Counted from the first letter of the stretch, positions 26,734 through 36,062 are shown. The stretch: DNA of 64,000 nucleotides from Bacteroidaceae bacterium (GCA_017560945.1 JAFZDY010000050.1:1-64000); one strand, 5' to 3'. Translations and numbers: made by a program. Notes: a model not told the origin generated them from the sequence alone.

Positions 26734-26785
26734 AATGTATCGTAAATGTCGTATGGTTAAAAAACGTCGGTTAAATATTGTGTTG

Positions 26786-26793
26786 CAAAATTA
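26786..26793 (-). promoter_or_regulatory. -7 element (TAATTTTG) of the nusB operon
   Basis: Plus-strand CAAAATTA reads TAATTTTG on minus, 53 bp upstream of the nusB ATG. At 19 bp the upstream box is TTGG, a partial match. Confidence 0.55.
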
Positions 26794-26983
26794 AGTATTA
26801 ATATTGATTCAGCCAATAACTTGTCGCATTTTTTGCGAGAAAAGGACACTTTTTATGGTAAAAAGGTTTTTTTTCTTCCAAATATCTTGCAGAGTGAGAA
26901 GTTTTCTGCCTTTTTTCTTTGCTTTTTCAAATAAAATAAGCAATTTTGAAGCCGATTTTGAATTAAAGACTAAAAGATGCCTT

Positions 26984-27373
26984 ATGGAAGAATTGAAGAA
27001 AAAGAGCGCTACACAGGAGGGAGGAGATAAGGACATCATCTTCTCAAAAGCTGTCAAGGCTGGCAAACGTATCTATTACCTGGATGTGAAGAAGAGCCGC
27101 AACGATGAAATGTATCTTGCCATTACCGAGAGTAAGAAGATATACTCGGGAGTGGGAGAAAATTCGCAGATGAACTTTGAGAAACACAAAATCTTCTTGT
27201 ATCGTGAGGATTTTGAAAAATTTGTGAATGGCTTGAGTGAAGTTGTACAATATATATTGGATGCACAAGGGCCGTCTTTGTCGCGAAAAGACTATAATGA
27301 ACTTCTTATCTCCGATCAAGAGGTGGGCGAATCTTCTGTAGAGGAGCCAATAAAGATTGATATTGACTTTTAA
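26984..27373 (+). CDS. DUF3276 / PUR-domain nucleic-acid-binding protein
   Basis: 129 residues from the ATG at 26984 (MEELKKKSATQEGG). DUF3276 proteins have a PUR-alpha-like fold. Visible features are IIFSKAVKAGKRIYYLDVKKSRNDEMYLAITESKK in parts (about 18-52) and FEKHKIFLYREDFEKF. PUR-fold proteins bind single-stranded nucleic acid; the bacterial role is not established. The upstream in-frame sequence is Phe/Lys-rich with no similarity and was excluded. Divergent from nusB. Confidence 0.88.
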   Translation: MEELKKKSATQEGGDKDIIFSKAVKAGKRIYYLDVKKSRNDEMYLAITESKKIYSGVGENSQMNFEKHKIFLYREDFEKFVNGLSEVVQYILDAQGPSLSRKDYNELLISDQEVGESSVEEPIKIDIDF

Positions 27374-27385
27374 TCCAATAAAAAC

Positions 27386-27416
27386 TTTGGTGTTCAAAAA
27401 AAAAGTATTACCTTTG
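27386..27416 (+). promoter_or_regulatory. Promoter of rplY
   Basis: TTTG (27386-27389), exactly 19 bp, TACCTTTG (27409-27416) followed by CGCCC. The rplY ATG is 103 bp downstream, leaving a ~95-nt leader. Confidence 0.8.
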
Positions 27417-27519
27417 CGCCCGCTTTTGAAGCATCGTAGGGTGGAATACCTCCGTGTGATGGTGAATTAAGCAGAAATAAACAACTTAATTTAGAGTAAC
27501 ACAATTATTTTAAAGAACA

Positions 27520-28110
27520 ATGAGATCAATTGAAGTAAAAGGTACTGCGAGACCTGTAGTTGGCAAAAAGTCAACTCGCGAAATCCGCAAGGCTGACAGC
27601 ATTCCTGCTGTATTGTATGGTGTTGAACGTGGCGAAAACAACTTGCCTGTAGCTACTCACTTCACTGTGACTAACGACGAAGTTCGTAACCTTATTTATT
27701 CTCCCCACATCTACTCTGTAGACCTCATCATCGATGGTAAGGCTTGCAAGGCAGTGTTGAAGGATATTCAGTTCCACCCTGTAACTGACCGCATCCTCCA
27801 CATCGATTTCTATCAGATTACTGAAGAGAAGCCCATCGTTATGGAAGTACCCGTTGCCCTCGAAGGTTTGGCAGAAGGTGTACGTGCCGGTGGTAAGCTC
27901 CAGCTCCAGATGCGTAAGTTGAAAGTTCGTGCCGTTTACACTAACATCCCCGAGAAGTTGGTTGTTGACGTTACTTCTCTCGGTCTTGGTAAGACTATCA
28001 AGGTTGGTGAGTTGAACTACGAAGGACTTGAACTCGTAAACTCTAAGGAAGTAGTAGTTTGCGCCGTTCAGTTGACACGTGCAGCTCGTGGTGCAAAGGC
28101 CAAAGGATAA
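27520..28110 (+). CDS. rplY: 50S ribosomal protein L25 / general stress protein Ctc
   Basis: 196 residues, the long CTC-type form. The N-terminal L25 domain (about 1-93) binds 5S rRNA (GKKSTREIRKADSIPAVLYG; DIQFHPVTDRILHIDFYQ in part). The C-terminal TL5-like beta domain (about 100-185) has PVALEGLAEGVRAGGKLQ. Own promoter just upstream; followed by a 16-bp hairpin. Confidence 0.96.
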   Translation: MRSIEVKGTARPVVGKKSTREIRKADSIPAVLYGVERGENNLPVATHFTVTNDEVRNLIYSPHIYSVDLIIDGKACKAVLKDIQFHPVTDRILHIDFYQITEEKPIVMEVPVALEGLAEGVRAGGKLQLQMRKLKVRAVYTNIPEKLVVDVTSLGLGKTIKVGELNYEGLELVNSKEVVVCAVQLTRAARGAKAKG

Positions 28111-28139
28111 AGACTCTTTTTAAGTGAAGAGTAAATAAT

Positions 28140-28191
28140 AAAGAGTGAAGAATCATAGAGTGTGTGAGCACCGTTTGATTCTTCACTCTTT
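28140..28191. terminator. 16-bp hairpin after rplY
   Basis: AAAGAGTGAAGAATCA (28140-28155) and its exact complement (28176-28191) around a 20-nt loop, followed by TGTTCTGTTT. Related GAGTGAAGAAT motifs recur nearby (28123-28150) and at 40130-40140, so this belongs to a dispersed repeat as well as being a likely terminator. Confidence 0.7.
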
Positions 28192-28242
28192 GTTCTGTTT
28201 AATTCTTCACTATACACTCTTCACTCATCATTTATTTAGAAT

Positions 28243-28806
28243 ATGAAGTACTTAATAGTCGGATTGGGAAACATCGGTGACGAATATCGCGATACCCGTC
28301 ATAATATAGGATTCAATGTGGTGGACGCTATGGCCAAGGATGCTGGAGTTTCTTTTGCTGATCGTCGCTATGGCTTCGTGGCCAACATGTCCATTAAAGG
28401 GCGTCAGTTGGTGTTGCTCAAGCCATCGACCTACATGAATCTCAGTGGAAATGCCGTGAGATACTGGATGCAACAAGAGAAGATACCCTTGGAAAATGTA
28501 TTGATTGTAGTGGATGATTTAGCACTGCCTTTCGGCGCACTCCGTCTGAAACCCAAAGGAAGTGATGCTGGACACAATGGCCTCAAACACATCGCTACCA
28601 CATTAGGCACACAGGATTATGCTCGTTTGCGCTTTGGTATAGGAAATGACTTCCCACGTGGTCATCAGGTCGATTTCGTATTGGGACATTTTACTGATGA
28701 GGATATGAAGACTATGGACGAGCGCGTATCAGTGGCTGTTCAGATTATTAAGAGCTTTTGCTTGGCAGGCATGGCTATTACTATGAATCAATTCAATAAG
28801 AAGTAA
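28243..28806 (+). CDS. pth: Peptidyl-tRNA hydrolase
   Basis: 187 residues. Family active-site residues by position: N10 (GLGN), H20 (RDTRHNIGF), D93 region ([10 protein letters not shown]) and the GHNGLK Asn. It releases tRNA from peptidyl-tRNA that has dropped off the ribosome. The stop codon overlaps the start of the following S4-domain gene (TAATG). Downstream of rplY, a conserved ribosome-related neighbourhood. Confidence 0.96.
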   Translation: MKYLIVGLGNIGDEYRDTRHNIGFNVVDAMAKDAGVSFADRRYGFVANMSIKGRQLVLLKPSTYMNLSGNAVRYWMQQEKIPLENVLIVVDDLALPFGALRLKPKGSDAGHNGLKHIATTLGTQDYARLRFGIGNDFPRGHQVDFVLGHFTDEDMKTMDERVSVAVQIIKSFCLAGMAITMNQFNKK

Positions 28807-29249
28807 TGTCCAAGATAGAAGCTCGTATAGATAAGTGGTTGTGGGCGGTGCGTGTGTTCAAGACACGTACCATAGCAGCAGACGCTTGTAAGAAAGGACG
28901 TGTAACAATGTCTGGCGCGCAAGTCAAGCCATCGCGTGTAGTGCGTCCTGGTGATGTGGTAGAGGTGAAAAAAACTCCCATCACCTATTCATTCAAGGTG
29001 ATACAAGCCATTGAAAACCGAGTAGGAGCCAAACTTGTACCCGAAGTAATGGAGAATGTCACTCCCGCTGCTCAGTACGAATTATTGGAGATGAGCCGCA
29101 TCAGTGGATTTGTGGACAGAGCGCGTGGTACTGGCCGACCAACCAAGAAGGACCGTCGTGCAATGGATGAATTCGTAACTCCCGCCTTTGAAGGAGATTT
29201 CGACTTTGATTGGGATGACGAAGACGATGATGAAGAGATAGACAACTAA
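28806..29249 (+). CDS. S4-domain RNA-binding protein (Hsp15/HslR-like)
   Basis: 147 residues. The N-terminal S4 domain (IDKWLWAVRVFKTRTIAADACKKGRV in parts, about 7-32; VRPGDVVEVKK about 46-56) resembles heat-shock protein Hsp15, which binds 50S subunits with stalled peptidyl-tRNA. The C-terminus is strongly acidic (Asp/Glu run from about 132). Translationally coupled to pth, which fits a ribosome-rescue role. Confidence 0.9.
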   Translation: MSKIEARIDKWLWAVRVFKTRTIAADACKKGRVTMSGAQVKPSRVVRPGDVVEVKKTPITYSFKVIQAIENRVGAKLVPEVMENVTPAAQYELLEMSRISGFVDRARGTGRPTKKDRRAMDEFVTPAFEGDFDFDWDDEDDDEEIDN

Positions 29250-29322
29250 CTGAAAATAAGAGATAAGGGTGAGAGAGGCGTTGATGCAAATATAGGCTTT
29301 CTCCACCTCGTATACGTTGCAT

Positions 29323-29404
29323 ACACTTAGGCACGGATTACGCTGATTACACGGATAGAACAATGTATGAATCCGTGACAATCGTGTAATCCGTGCCTAA
29401 GTGT
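29323..29404. terminator. Long hairpin between convergent genes
   Basis: A perfect 19-bp stem: ACACTTAGGCACGGATTAC (29323-29341) with its complement (29386-29404). CACGGAT/ATCCGTG inside extends it. Between the S4-domain gene and the AmpG-like gene; the GGCACGGATTAC sequence looks like a dispersed intergenic repeat, and a bidirectional terminator role is likely. Confidence 0.7.
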
Positions 29405-29430
29405 TGTATTGTGATATACTCACTCGTCTC

Positions 29431-30720
29431 TTACTCCTCTTTGCCGAAGGAGGTTGGCAATTGCTTACGAATAATCAGAGCAGAAATGATGCCTGGCAGC
29501 GTGCAGAGACAGACGAAAAGGAAGAAATGAGTATATCCCAACCAATCGCTCATGTATCCGGCTATCATACCGGGCAGGCTCATTCCTGCGGCCATCAATC
29601 CCGTTGCCAATGCATAGTGTGCCGTCTTGTAGGGACCTTGGGCAAAGTGGATAAGGTAAAGCATATAGGCCGCAAAACCTATTCCATAGCCGAATTGTTC
29701 GATGGCGACAAATAAGCCTACTATCCATAGGTTAGTGCATTGCATCCAAGCCATTAGCACGTAAAGCAGGTCGGGCACATTGATAGCCAATGCCATGGGC
29801 AGAATCCAATACTTTAGTCCTTTGCGGCTGACCATGATGCCCGCTACAATGCCGCCCAATAGCAAGGCTACGACTCCTAATGTGCCATAGATGGCGCCTA
29901 CTTGGGTGGTGCTTAAACCTAATCCTCCCTTCTCAGGTGAGGCCAAAACGAAGAGCGGTGCAATCTTTCCCAGTTGAGATTCTCCCAGGCGGTATGTGAG
30001 GATAAAGAATAGCGCTGTGCCAATGTGTGGTTTGCGGAAGAATGTAACTACCGTATCCAAGAAATTGCGTATCAGTTGCTTGGATGAACTCTTCTCAGTT
30101 TCCACCTTCTCTACTTGTGGCATGGCCAAAGAGTGGTAGAGGAAGAGGCCGATGAAGATGGCGCAAAGCAGGTAGAATACCAATGCCCAAGCCAGTGCGA
30201 TGTCGCCCTTGACAGAGGGGATGATGTGGCCTTCAGCCAGCAGTCCGGCTAACATTACCAAAACTCCCTGTCCAAAGATACTACCGCATCGGTAGAACGT
30301 GTTTCTCAGTCCTACGAAGAACGATTGGTCTTTTGTCGTGAGGGCTAGCATGTAGTATCCGTCGGCGGCAATGTCGTGCGTGGCACTGGCGAATGCCATA
30401 AGTGCGAAGCAGGCCATGGTGGCTTGCACAAAGAATGGGGTGGGAAGGAAGAAGGCGATACAGGCAAATGCTGCAGCCATCAGCCCTTGCATGGCCAGCA
30501 CCCAAAAACGCTTGGTGCGGATGAGGTCGATAAAGGGGCTCCATAGTGGTTTGATAATCCATGGTGTACCTAACCAACTTGTATAGAACGCCACCTCCTT
30601 GTCGCTGAGTCCCATGTTTTGATACATAATCACAGCCAACGACATCACGGCAAAGTAGGGGAGTCCTTCTGAGAAGTAGAGTGTGGGTATCCATGCCCAC
30701 GGGGAACGAGTTGCTTTCAT
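29431..30720 (-). CDS. AmpG-like MFS transporter
   Basis: 429 residues from the ATG at 30720 (MKATRSPWAWIPTLYFSEGLPY). About 12 membrane helices. The N-terminal LYFSEGLPYFAVM and the GLSDKEVAFYTSWLGTPWIIKPLWSPFID region in parts are typical of the AmpG/SLC33-like branch, which imports anhydro-muropeptides. It follows the SpoIID/LytB gene by 100 bp on the same strand, consistent with an envelope or muropeptide role. Substrate is inferred from family only. Confidence 0.85.
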   Translation of the reverse strand: MKATRSPWAWIPTLYFSEGLPYFAVMSLAVIMYQNMGLSDKEVAFYTSWLGTPWIIKPLWSPFIDLIRTKRFWVLAMQGLMAAAFACIAFFLPTPFFVQATMACFALMAFASATHDIAADGYYMLALTTKDQSFFVGLRNTFYRCGSIFGQGVLVMLAGLLAEGHIIPSVKGDIALAWALVFYLLCAIFIGLFLYHSLAMPQVEKVETEKSSSKQLIRNFLDTVVTFFRKPHIGTALFFILTYRLGESQLGKIAPLFVLASPEKGGLGLSTTQVGAIYGTLGVVALLLGGIVAGIMVSRKGLKYWILPMALAINVPDLLYVLMAWMQCTNLWIVGLFVAIEQFGYGIGFAAYMLYLIHFAQGPYKTAHYALATGLMAAGMSLPGMIAGYMSDWLGYTHFFLFVCLCTLPGIISALIIRKQLPTSFGKEE

Positions 30721-30820
30721 TGTCTGAGTATGGTTTTGTAGAGGCCACACTTCCCTGTGATTGATGCGAGTGTGTGGCCTATCGATGATATCTTACTTAA
30801 CGGATGCTCTGTTGCGCGGG

Positions 30821-32155
30821 TTATTTGAACTGGTATGCTGAGGTCACTTCGGCTCCCTTGAAATAGTGGAGCAGGATTTCATCGTAGAGGTATCCACGTT
30901 CGCCCATTACAGCAGCACCTATTTGGCAGAGTCCTACGCCGTGTCCCCATCCGGCTCCTGTGAGCAGGAATGCACTTGGTATACCATCTTCCTTTACCCC
31001 CTCCTTGTCCACCACAAATGCTGAACTGAACAAGTGAGACGGTGAGAGTGTGCGTCTTATCTCCAATTCCTTTCCTATACACATGGTGCGCTTGCTACCT
31101 ACTATCTGCAGGCGTGTGATGCGTCCACTCTTTCCTCGTTGTATGGGGATGAGGTCGAGTATGTCGCCATAGTCTGTCTTCGAGCGAGTGCGTATGATTT
31201 CCGACAGTTCTTCCTGTGTATAACGCACCTGCCAACGGTAGAAGTCGGTAGTCTCCTGGTCGTAATTGTTGAGTATCTGTGCCAGCACCTGCTTGTTCTG
31301 TGTGTTGCAGAATGCTTGAGGGGTTGAGCGTATCCAGCGGTCGGCTTCGCTTTCCTGGGTGAGGTCGGGGAGTGTCGCCTCCTTGCCGAGGTCTGAGTCG
31401 CTGACCGATTCGAGGTAAGGGAAGTGCTTGTCTTCCCAGCAGGTCTCAAACTCTTCGCTAATACCTCCGCAACACTTCGAGAAGCGGGCATCGCATATCT
31501 CTCCGTCGTACATCAGCACTTGTCCGCGTGTGGCCTCTACGGCTTGTACTACAGCCTCTTTGGTTGCCTTGGTGATGCCTTGGTAGCGTTGGCAGTGGTC
31601 ATCGGCACACACGTCGAAGATGGTGTGGTCCTCTCTGTCATACCACCGTACATACTCCGTGTCACTCTTGATGAGGGAGAAGAAGCCACCCGTGTCACCC
31701 TGTTTGGCCAACGTGCGTCGTTTCTCTATCTGGGCATATAGCCAACTGCGGCTTACCACGGCGTGTGCCTTCAGGAATTCCAGGGGTGAGGTTGCCTTCA
31801 TCTCCGAGGAGATGACGCTGATGAGGTAGTCCTCTACGGGCAATATGTTGATGGCCGTAATCTTTCCCTCTTCTACCACCAGTTTCAATGTGCCCTGGAA
31901 TATCTGTGTCTCCTGTCGTTCCCAATGGAAGTTGATGCCTATTGTGACATCGTAGAGCGAGAAGGAGGCTCCCTCTTCCGTTGGGGTGAAGGTGAGTTCA
32001 TGGTATAGTTTGTCTCGCCACAGGATGCCTCCTTCCGAAAAGACTACTGTCTCTTCGCCTCGGCAGGTTTCACCCTTGGCAGAGTAGTTCATGTTCAGTG
32101 AGAACTTTATCTCTTGTGCGTTGACAATGCCAACGCTTATCATGGGTCCTTTCAT
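30821..32155 (-). CDS. SpoIID/LytB domain protein
   Basis: 444 residues. SpoIID core from about residue 95: INILPVEDYLISVISSEM (Glu before Met is the likely catalytic acid), LKAHAVVSRSWLYAQ, CGGISEEF around 222 and the C-terminal GAGWGHGVGLCQIGA (about 413-427). SpoIID is a lytic transglycosylase that cleaves glycan strands stripped of stem peptides; LytB is an amidase enhancer. No signal peptide is evident at the N-terminus (MKGPMISVGIVN), which is odd for an enzyme expected outside the cytoplasm. Lies 25 bp after the glycosyltransferase-DUF4922 gene. Confidence 0.88.
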   Translation of the reverse strand: MKGPMISVGIVNAQEIKFSLNMNYSAKGETCRGEETVVFSEGGILWRDKLYHELTFTPTEEGASFSLYDVTIGINFHWERQETQIFQGTLKLVVEEGKITAINILPVEDYLISVISSEMKATSPLEFLKAHAVVSRSWLYAQIEKRRTLAKQGDTGGFFSLIKSDTEYVRWYDREDHTIFDVCADDHCQRYQGITKATKEAVVQAVEATRGQVLMYDGEICDARFSKCCGGISEEFETCWEDKHFPYLESVSDSDLGKEATLPDLTQESEADRWIRSTPQAFCNTQNKQVLAQILNNYDQETTDFYRWQVRYTQEELSEIIRTRSKTDYGDILDLIPIQRGKSGRITRLQIVGSKRTMCIGKELEIRRTLSPSHLFSSAFVVDKEGVKEDGIPSAFLLTGAGWGHGVGLCQIGAAVMGERGYLYDEILLHYFKGAEVTSAYQFK

Positions 32156-32180
32156 AGTATGTGCGACTTTGTGATGTCTC

Positions 32181-34631
32181 TTATTTTAGTAAGTTGCTCG
32201 GTCTCTTCAGTATGTATCGGTCACAGTCGGTGAGGTACTCCTCGTAGCGGCTCATGGCCTGTTTCACTCGGCTGATGGTCTCCTCTGCCTCTTCCCAACT
32301 GATACCCACTTCGCTGATGATTTGCTTGGCCACGCGCTCGTTCATGCGGTCATAGTCCTCGGGGCGTGCAATGGGGAATATGCCTGCCATTTCCAGTGCT
32401 GCCGGGCTGATGAGCAATTGCTTGTCACCCTCGTGGTAATAGCAGTCGGGGCGGTGTTTCGAGCGTGGGATGAGGTAGATGGTGTATCCGTTGATGAATT
32501 TCTGGCACAGTACGTTCATGCGTGGTTCCTCCTCGCCCTCCACCTTGGGCAGGCTGTCTATGAGGAGGCGCAGCAATGGGGTGCTCGAGGGGACTGAGGT
32601 GTCGGCTGTGTACAGGAAGACTGGGCAGTGGTACTGGCTCAGCAGGCTGATTCTCTCTATTATGGGTCTGTACTTTGTCGGGCTTTCGGCCACCATTTCC
32701 TCCCTTCCCATGTAGCGGAGCAGGGGGGGCTCCATGTCCACTCCACACTGCAGGTGTGCATGGTCGGGTGCCGATGCGCCACACTTGGGTCCGTTGTAGA
32801 AGGTGATGTACCGCTCCTGGGTGTCCAGTGCCACATCGATGAGTGTGTTCAGTTGTGGCAGCAGGCGTTGTGGGGCGTGGGCATTGGCCACTATGGTTGT
32901 GTGGTTCTTGAGTACGGGATAGGGGTTGGCCAGTACGGTGAAGTTGCGCAGGCGGCCCTGTGAGAGTTGTTCCTGGGGTCGGTTGTTGGCACACAGGAAG
33001 CAGGGTCGCTCGTTCACATTGGCTATGTCTGCCTTGGCCGAGTGTATGCGCTTGGGGTTTTCCTTGATGATGAATCCGCTGCGGGTCTGTTTCTGCCTGC
33101 CTTCGTAGGGGAGTGTGCCGTTGTATATACTGAAGTTGTGGTCCTTGATGCGTGCCTTCAGTTCCATGGTGCGTAGCTTGTCCTTGAGCAGGTTGTGTGC
33201 ATTGACCTGTGCGTGGTTGAGGTCGGCGTCGGAGTTGCCTTCCCATCGGCGGCAGAGGTATACCACATCCCACACTCGACCTATGCGGAAGGTGCGGCTG
33301 ATGGCAAGGGCCATGGCATAGTCCTCGCCGTAACTGATGTTGGGGATGTCCACCTCGCGGCGCAGTATGGGTGTGAAGAAGGCGCGTGGTGCACCGGCTC
33401 CGTTCACTCGCAGCAGGTTGTTGTGTCCGTTCTCCCTTGTCCACTCGCGGTGGTCTATGACTCCGGGGGGCAGTGTCTCGAGGTTGAAGTTGGTCATGCG
33501 GTACGAGCCAATGACCATGGCTGCCCCTTGTTCGTAGAAGGCTGCCACCATCTTTTGCAGTGTGTCGGGTCCGCTGTAGAGGTCGTCACTGTCGAGCTGT
33601 ACGGCAAATCGTCCGCACTGGGGATGGTGTATGGCCATGTTCCAGCAACCGCCTATGCCCAGGTCCTGTCGGTCGGGCACCAGGTGTACCACACGTGGGT
33701 GTTGCTGGGCCAGTTCCTCCAGTACTTGTGTGGTGCCATCGGTGGAGTGGTTGTCCACCACGATGATGTTGTAGGGGAAGTCTGCCTGTTGGCTGAGTGC
33801 CGAGTTCACGGCGTCTGCTATGGTGCGTACGCGGTTTCTTACGGGGATGATGACCGATGCCTCTACGGGGAAGTTGCCTTCGCTCAGGTCGGGGCTGAAC
33901 AGCTCTGTCTCGGGGATGTATGCTCCCACCATGCGGAGGTATAGGGTGAAGACGGCCTCCATCTCGCGCTGCACCTCGGCCTGTGCGGGATTCACGTAGT
34001 CGAACTGCTTCTCGCCTGACTTTCTGCGGTCAGTCCGGTCAATGGTGTAGAGGGGCTCACTGATGTGTGTGGGCATGGGCAAGTGCTCCATGTGATAGCC
34101 CAGTGTGAGGGCATAGAGTGCGGCATACTGCATCTCGTGCTCGCAGTGTAGCAGGTCGGGTACCACCGAGGCTGCATTGATGAGTCGATGGTGCACGAGC
34201 AGTACTGAACCCATGTCGAAGTCGCTGCGCACACTGCCCGTTTGGAAGTCGATGAGGGGGTGTGGCTCGCAGTGGTCACCGTCCTGCACATAGTGGTCGG
34301 CATACACCAGGCCTGCCCCTGTGTTGGTGGCTACCCTGAGCATGCGTTCGATGGCGCGGTAGCCCAACTTCACTGTCTCGGGTCGGGTGATGAGCAGTGC
34401 ATAGGTGCCGCGTATGCACTGGCGCATCAGTGCCATGTTGCCAAAGTGCCCTATGGGGCTGAAGCATCGCAGCACGTGGCAGTCCTGAGGCATGGGGTGG
34501 GACTTGTCGGGTCTCTCAGTGCAGAGGAGGAAGATGGAACCTACGAGGGGCGACTGGCGCAATCCCTCGATGGTGGGCAGTGCCTCGGCCCAATTGCGGA
34601 AGGGCAGGAAGCAATTTATACGTGGATTCAT
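32181..34631 (-). CDS. Glycosyltransferase family 2 - DUF4922 fusion protein
   Basis: 816 residues, cytoplasmic by sequence. Residues ~1-240 look like a degenerate GT-A domain ([13 protein letters not shown]). Residues ~257-470 are a canonical GT2 domain: [31 protein letters not shown], and the metal-binding LDSDDLY. Residues ~500-816 are DUF4922, with a histidine-triad-like HAHLQ (H624-Q628). This domain is related to Ap4A phosphorylase and GDP-sugar phosphorylases of the GalT/HIT fold. The fusion suggests that a nucleotide-sugar or nucleotidyl reaction is coupled to glycosyl transfer. It heads a minus-strand operon with SpoIID/LytB and AmpG-like genes and is read from a repeat-borne promoter. 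Substrates unknown. Confidence 0.82.
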   Translation of the reverse strand: MNPRINCFLPFRNWAEALPTIEGLRQSPLVGSIFLLCTERPDKSHPMPQDCHVLRCFSPIGHFGNMALMRQCIRGTYALLITRPETVKLGYRAIERMLRVATNTGAGLVYADHYVQDGDHCEPHPLIDFQTGSVRSDFDMGSVLLVHHRLINAASVVPDLLHCEHEMQYAALYALTLGYHMEHLPMPTHISEPLYTIDRTDRRKSGEKQFDYVNPAQAEVQREMEAVFTLYLRMVGAYIPETELFSPDLSEGNFPVEASVIIPVRNRVRTIADAVNSALSQQADFPYNIIVVDNHSTDGTTQVLEELAQQHPRVVHLVPDRQDLGIGGCWNMAIHHPQCGRFAVQLDSDDLYSGPDTLQKMVAAFYEQGAAMVIGSYRMTNFNLETLPPGVIDHREWTRENGHNNLLRVNGAGAPRAFFTPILRREVDIPNISYGEDYAMALAISRTFRIGRVWDVVYLCRRWEGNSDADLNHAQVNAHNLLKDKLRTMELKARIKDHNFSIYNGTLPYEGRQKQTRSGFIIKENPKRIHSAKADIANVNERPCFLCANNRPQEQLSQGRLRNFTVLANPYPVLKNHTTIVANAHAPQRLLPQLNTLIDVALDTQERYITFYNGPKCGASAPDHAHLQCGVDMEPPLLRYMGREEMVAESPTKYRPIIERISLLSQYHCPVFLYTADTSVPSSTPLLRLLIDSLPKVEGEEEPRMNVLCQKFINGYTIYLIPRSKHRPDCYYHEGDKQLLISPAALEMAGIFPIARPEDYDRMNERVAKQIISEVGISWEEAEETISRVKQAMSRYEEYLTDCDRYILKRPSNLLK

Positions 34632-34664
34632 ACGGTCTGTACCTTATTATATTATACTTGGGGA

Positions 34665-34720
34665 CAAAGATAGTGCAAACCGAGCGAAGAACAAAAAGAA
34701 TCCCTTCTTTTTTTCTTCCG
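34665..34720 (-). promoter_or_regulatory. Promoter-bearing repeat, copy c: promoter of the glycosyltransferase-DUF4922 gene
   Basis: On minus: purine tract (34720-34701), TTTG (34695-34692), exactly 19 bp, TATCTTTG (34672-34665). The ATG at 34631 is 33 bp downstream. Same sequence body as copies a, b and e. Confidence 0.82.
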
Positions 34721-34756
34721 AGGTGCCGCCTATTTTCGACTTTTCTCCGCAAAAGT

Positions 34757-34822
34757 CAAAGGTGGTGCAAACCGAGCGAAGAACAAAATGAATCCCTCCT
34801 TTTTTTCTTCCGAGGTGCCGCC
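34757..34822 (-). repeat. Promoter-bearing repeat, copy d (decayed -7 box)
   Basis: Upstream tandem copy. On minus: TTTG (34787-34784), 19 bp, CACCTTTG (34764-34757). The conserved T of TAnnTTTG is changed to C, so this copy is probably weaker or inactive. Confidence 0.75.
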
Positions 34823-34889
34823 TATCTGTTACATGACCCGCGTGGGAGAGAAAAAATAATTCACCAATGTAAAAAAATGTATGAAAACG

Positions 34890-34921
34890 TTTGGAAATGT
34901 AGAAACCATGCTTTATCTTTG
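34890..34921 (+). promoter_or_regulatory. Promoter pointing at the HU-like gene
   Basis: TTTG (34890-34893), 20 bp, TATCTTTG (34914-34921). The first downstream gene on plus is the HU-like gene at 35278, so a ~350-nt leader containing the 23-bp array is predicted. Confidence 0.6.
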
Positions 34922-35087
34922 CAATCAGGAATGAGGAGAGACCCATAGAGTCACACCTTGATTGGAAGTATCAAACCTTATCTGTACGGCCACGTGAGGT
35001 CGTAATGAATTGAAAACTAACGAAGTATCGCGTTTCAATAAAACTTGCTGAAGAGGATTGAGGACACACATTGGTGTGGTCAAAATA

Positions 35088-35203
35088 TACCCACCTGTGT
35101 CACCGAAAAAGACCCACCTGTGTCTCTGCGTGAGACCCACCTGTGTCTCGGGGCAAGACCCACCTCTGTCTCTGAGGGAGACCCACCTGTGTCTCTGAGA
35201 CCC
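35088..35203. repeat. 23-bp-period array of GAGAC...GTCTC palindromes (copy 2)
   Basis: Units at 35088, 35111, 35134, 35157 and 35180, all 23 bp apart, with the core GACCCACCTGTGTCTC. The unit family is the same as at 16723-16840, 18 kb away, while the bases between cores differ. Confidence 0.9.
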
Positions 35204-35277
35204 CCCGAAGTGAGTGGAGTCGGACGTATATGGAGTGTCATTTTTTTTTATTAACTTTTAAATTAAGTTTTAGGATT

Positions 35278-35823
35278 ATGAGTATAAAGTATAACTTTGT
35301 ACAGAAGGCAAATCCCAACGACAGGGATGCCAACAAGAAATGGTACGCAGTACCGAGTAGCGAATCAGCCATGAGTGGCAAGGCAATGACCCGTGCGGCA
35401 ACGGCCAACACCAGCACTTCGGCTATAGAGATGGAGGCGGCCATGGAGTATCTGGCCAACTACATCCCCCAGCAGTTGTTGCAGGGACACACGGTGAAGG
35501 TGCCCGGCTTAGGCACATTCCGCATTGCATTCAAGAGCAAGGGAGTGACCAACCTGACCGACTTCAATGTAGCGGCCATGATAAGGGAACCCCGCATCCT
35601 GTTTACCCCTGACAAGGCTTTGAGAACCAGTGTGATTCAAAATCTCACTTTCGAGAACGGCGGTGTGCTGAAGGATGGCGTGCGCTATGCCTCGGTCATC
35701 GACTACCTGAAGGCCACGGGTAACTACCAGGGAGGTGCTTCGAAGGACGACCCTTCGGACAGCAATGGCACCGACCCAGGTGACGACAACGGTGGCAGTG
35801 GCACTGGTGGAAATCCGCTGTAA
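35278..35823 (+). CDS. HU/IHF-like DNA-binding protein (Bacteroidota HU-HIG type)
   Basis: 181 residues from the ATG at 35278 (MSIKYNFVQKANPND). HU-type fold spread over about 1-125, with the arm-like segment VKVPGLGTFRIAFKSKGVT in part (about 81-97). The C-terminal ~35 residues are a low-complexity Gly/Asp/Ser tail. Proteins of this class are histone-like and often multicopy in Bacteroidales. A 23-bp palindrome array lies in the presumed leader. Followed by a strong hairpin terminator. Confidence 0.88.
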   Translation: MSIKYNFVQKANPNDRDANKKWYAVPSSESAMSGKAMTRAATANTSTSAIEMEAAMEYLANYIPQQLLQGHTVKVPGLGTFRIAFKSKGVTNLTDFNVAAMIREPRILFTPDKALRTSVIQNLTFENGGVLKDGVRYASVIDYLKATGNYQGGASKDDPSDSNGTDPGDDNGGSGTGGNPL

Positions 35824-35843
35824 ATCAGCGTCAGTATCTATGT

Positions 35844-35885
35844 GGGCGAGGCGTCACCTGTGGGGTGGCACCTTGCCCTTTTCTT
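35844..35885 (+). terminator. Intrinsic terminator of the HU-like gene
   Basis: GGGCGAGGCGTCACC pairs with GGGTGGCACCTTGCCC (one mismatch and two G-U pairs), followed by TTTTCTTT. Confidence 0.8.
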
Positions 35886-35980
35886 TACCCCTGTGGGAGG
35901 TGGGTGCCATCCACCTTTCCCCCTGCACACCCGCCCCATACCTTGCTCAGTACTGACTCATCCTTCCGATGGGGTTCCTT

Positions 35981-36037
35981 TCGGAAGAAAAAAAGAAGGA
36001 TTTCTTTTTGTTCTTCGCTCGGTTTGCACTATCTTTG
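35981..36037 (+). promoter_or_regulatory. Promoter-bearing repeat, copy e: rlmN promoter
   Basis: CGGAAGAAAAAAAGAAGG-like body, TTTG (36007-36010), exactly 19 bp, TATCTTTG (36030-36037). The rlmN ATG is 25 bp downstream. Confidence 0.85.
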
Positions 36038-36062
36038 CACACCTCTTGTAATTTAATAAGGT

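Larger units (their letters stand above)
34632..35277. other. Gene-free region between the fusion gene and the HU-like gene
   Basis: Contains two tandem minus-strand copies of the promoter-bearing repeat (34665-34822), a plus-strand promoter (34890-34921) and the second 23-bp palindrome array (35088-35203), which would lie in the leader of the HU-like gene. No gene seen; a five-codon frame (MRRDP) starts at 34931. Confidence 0.7.
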
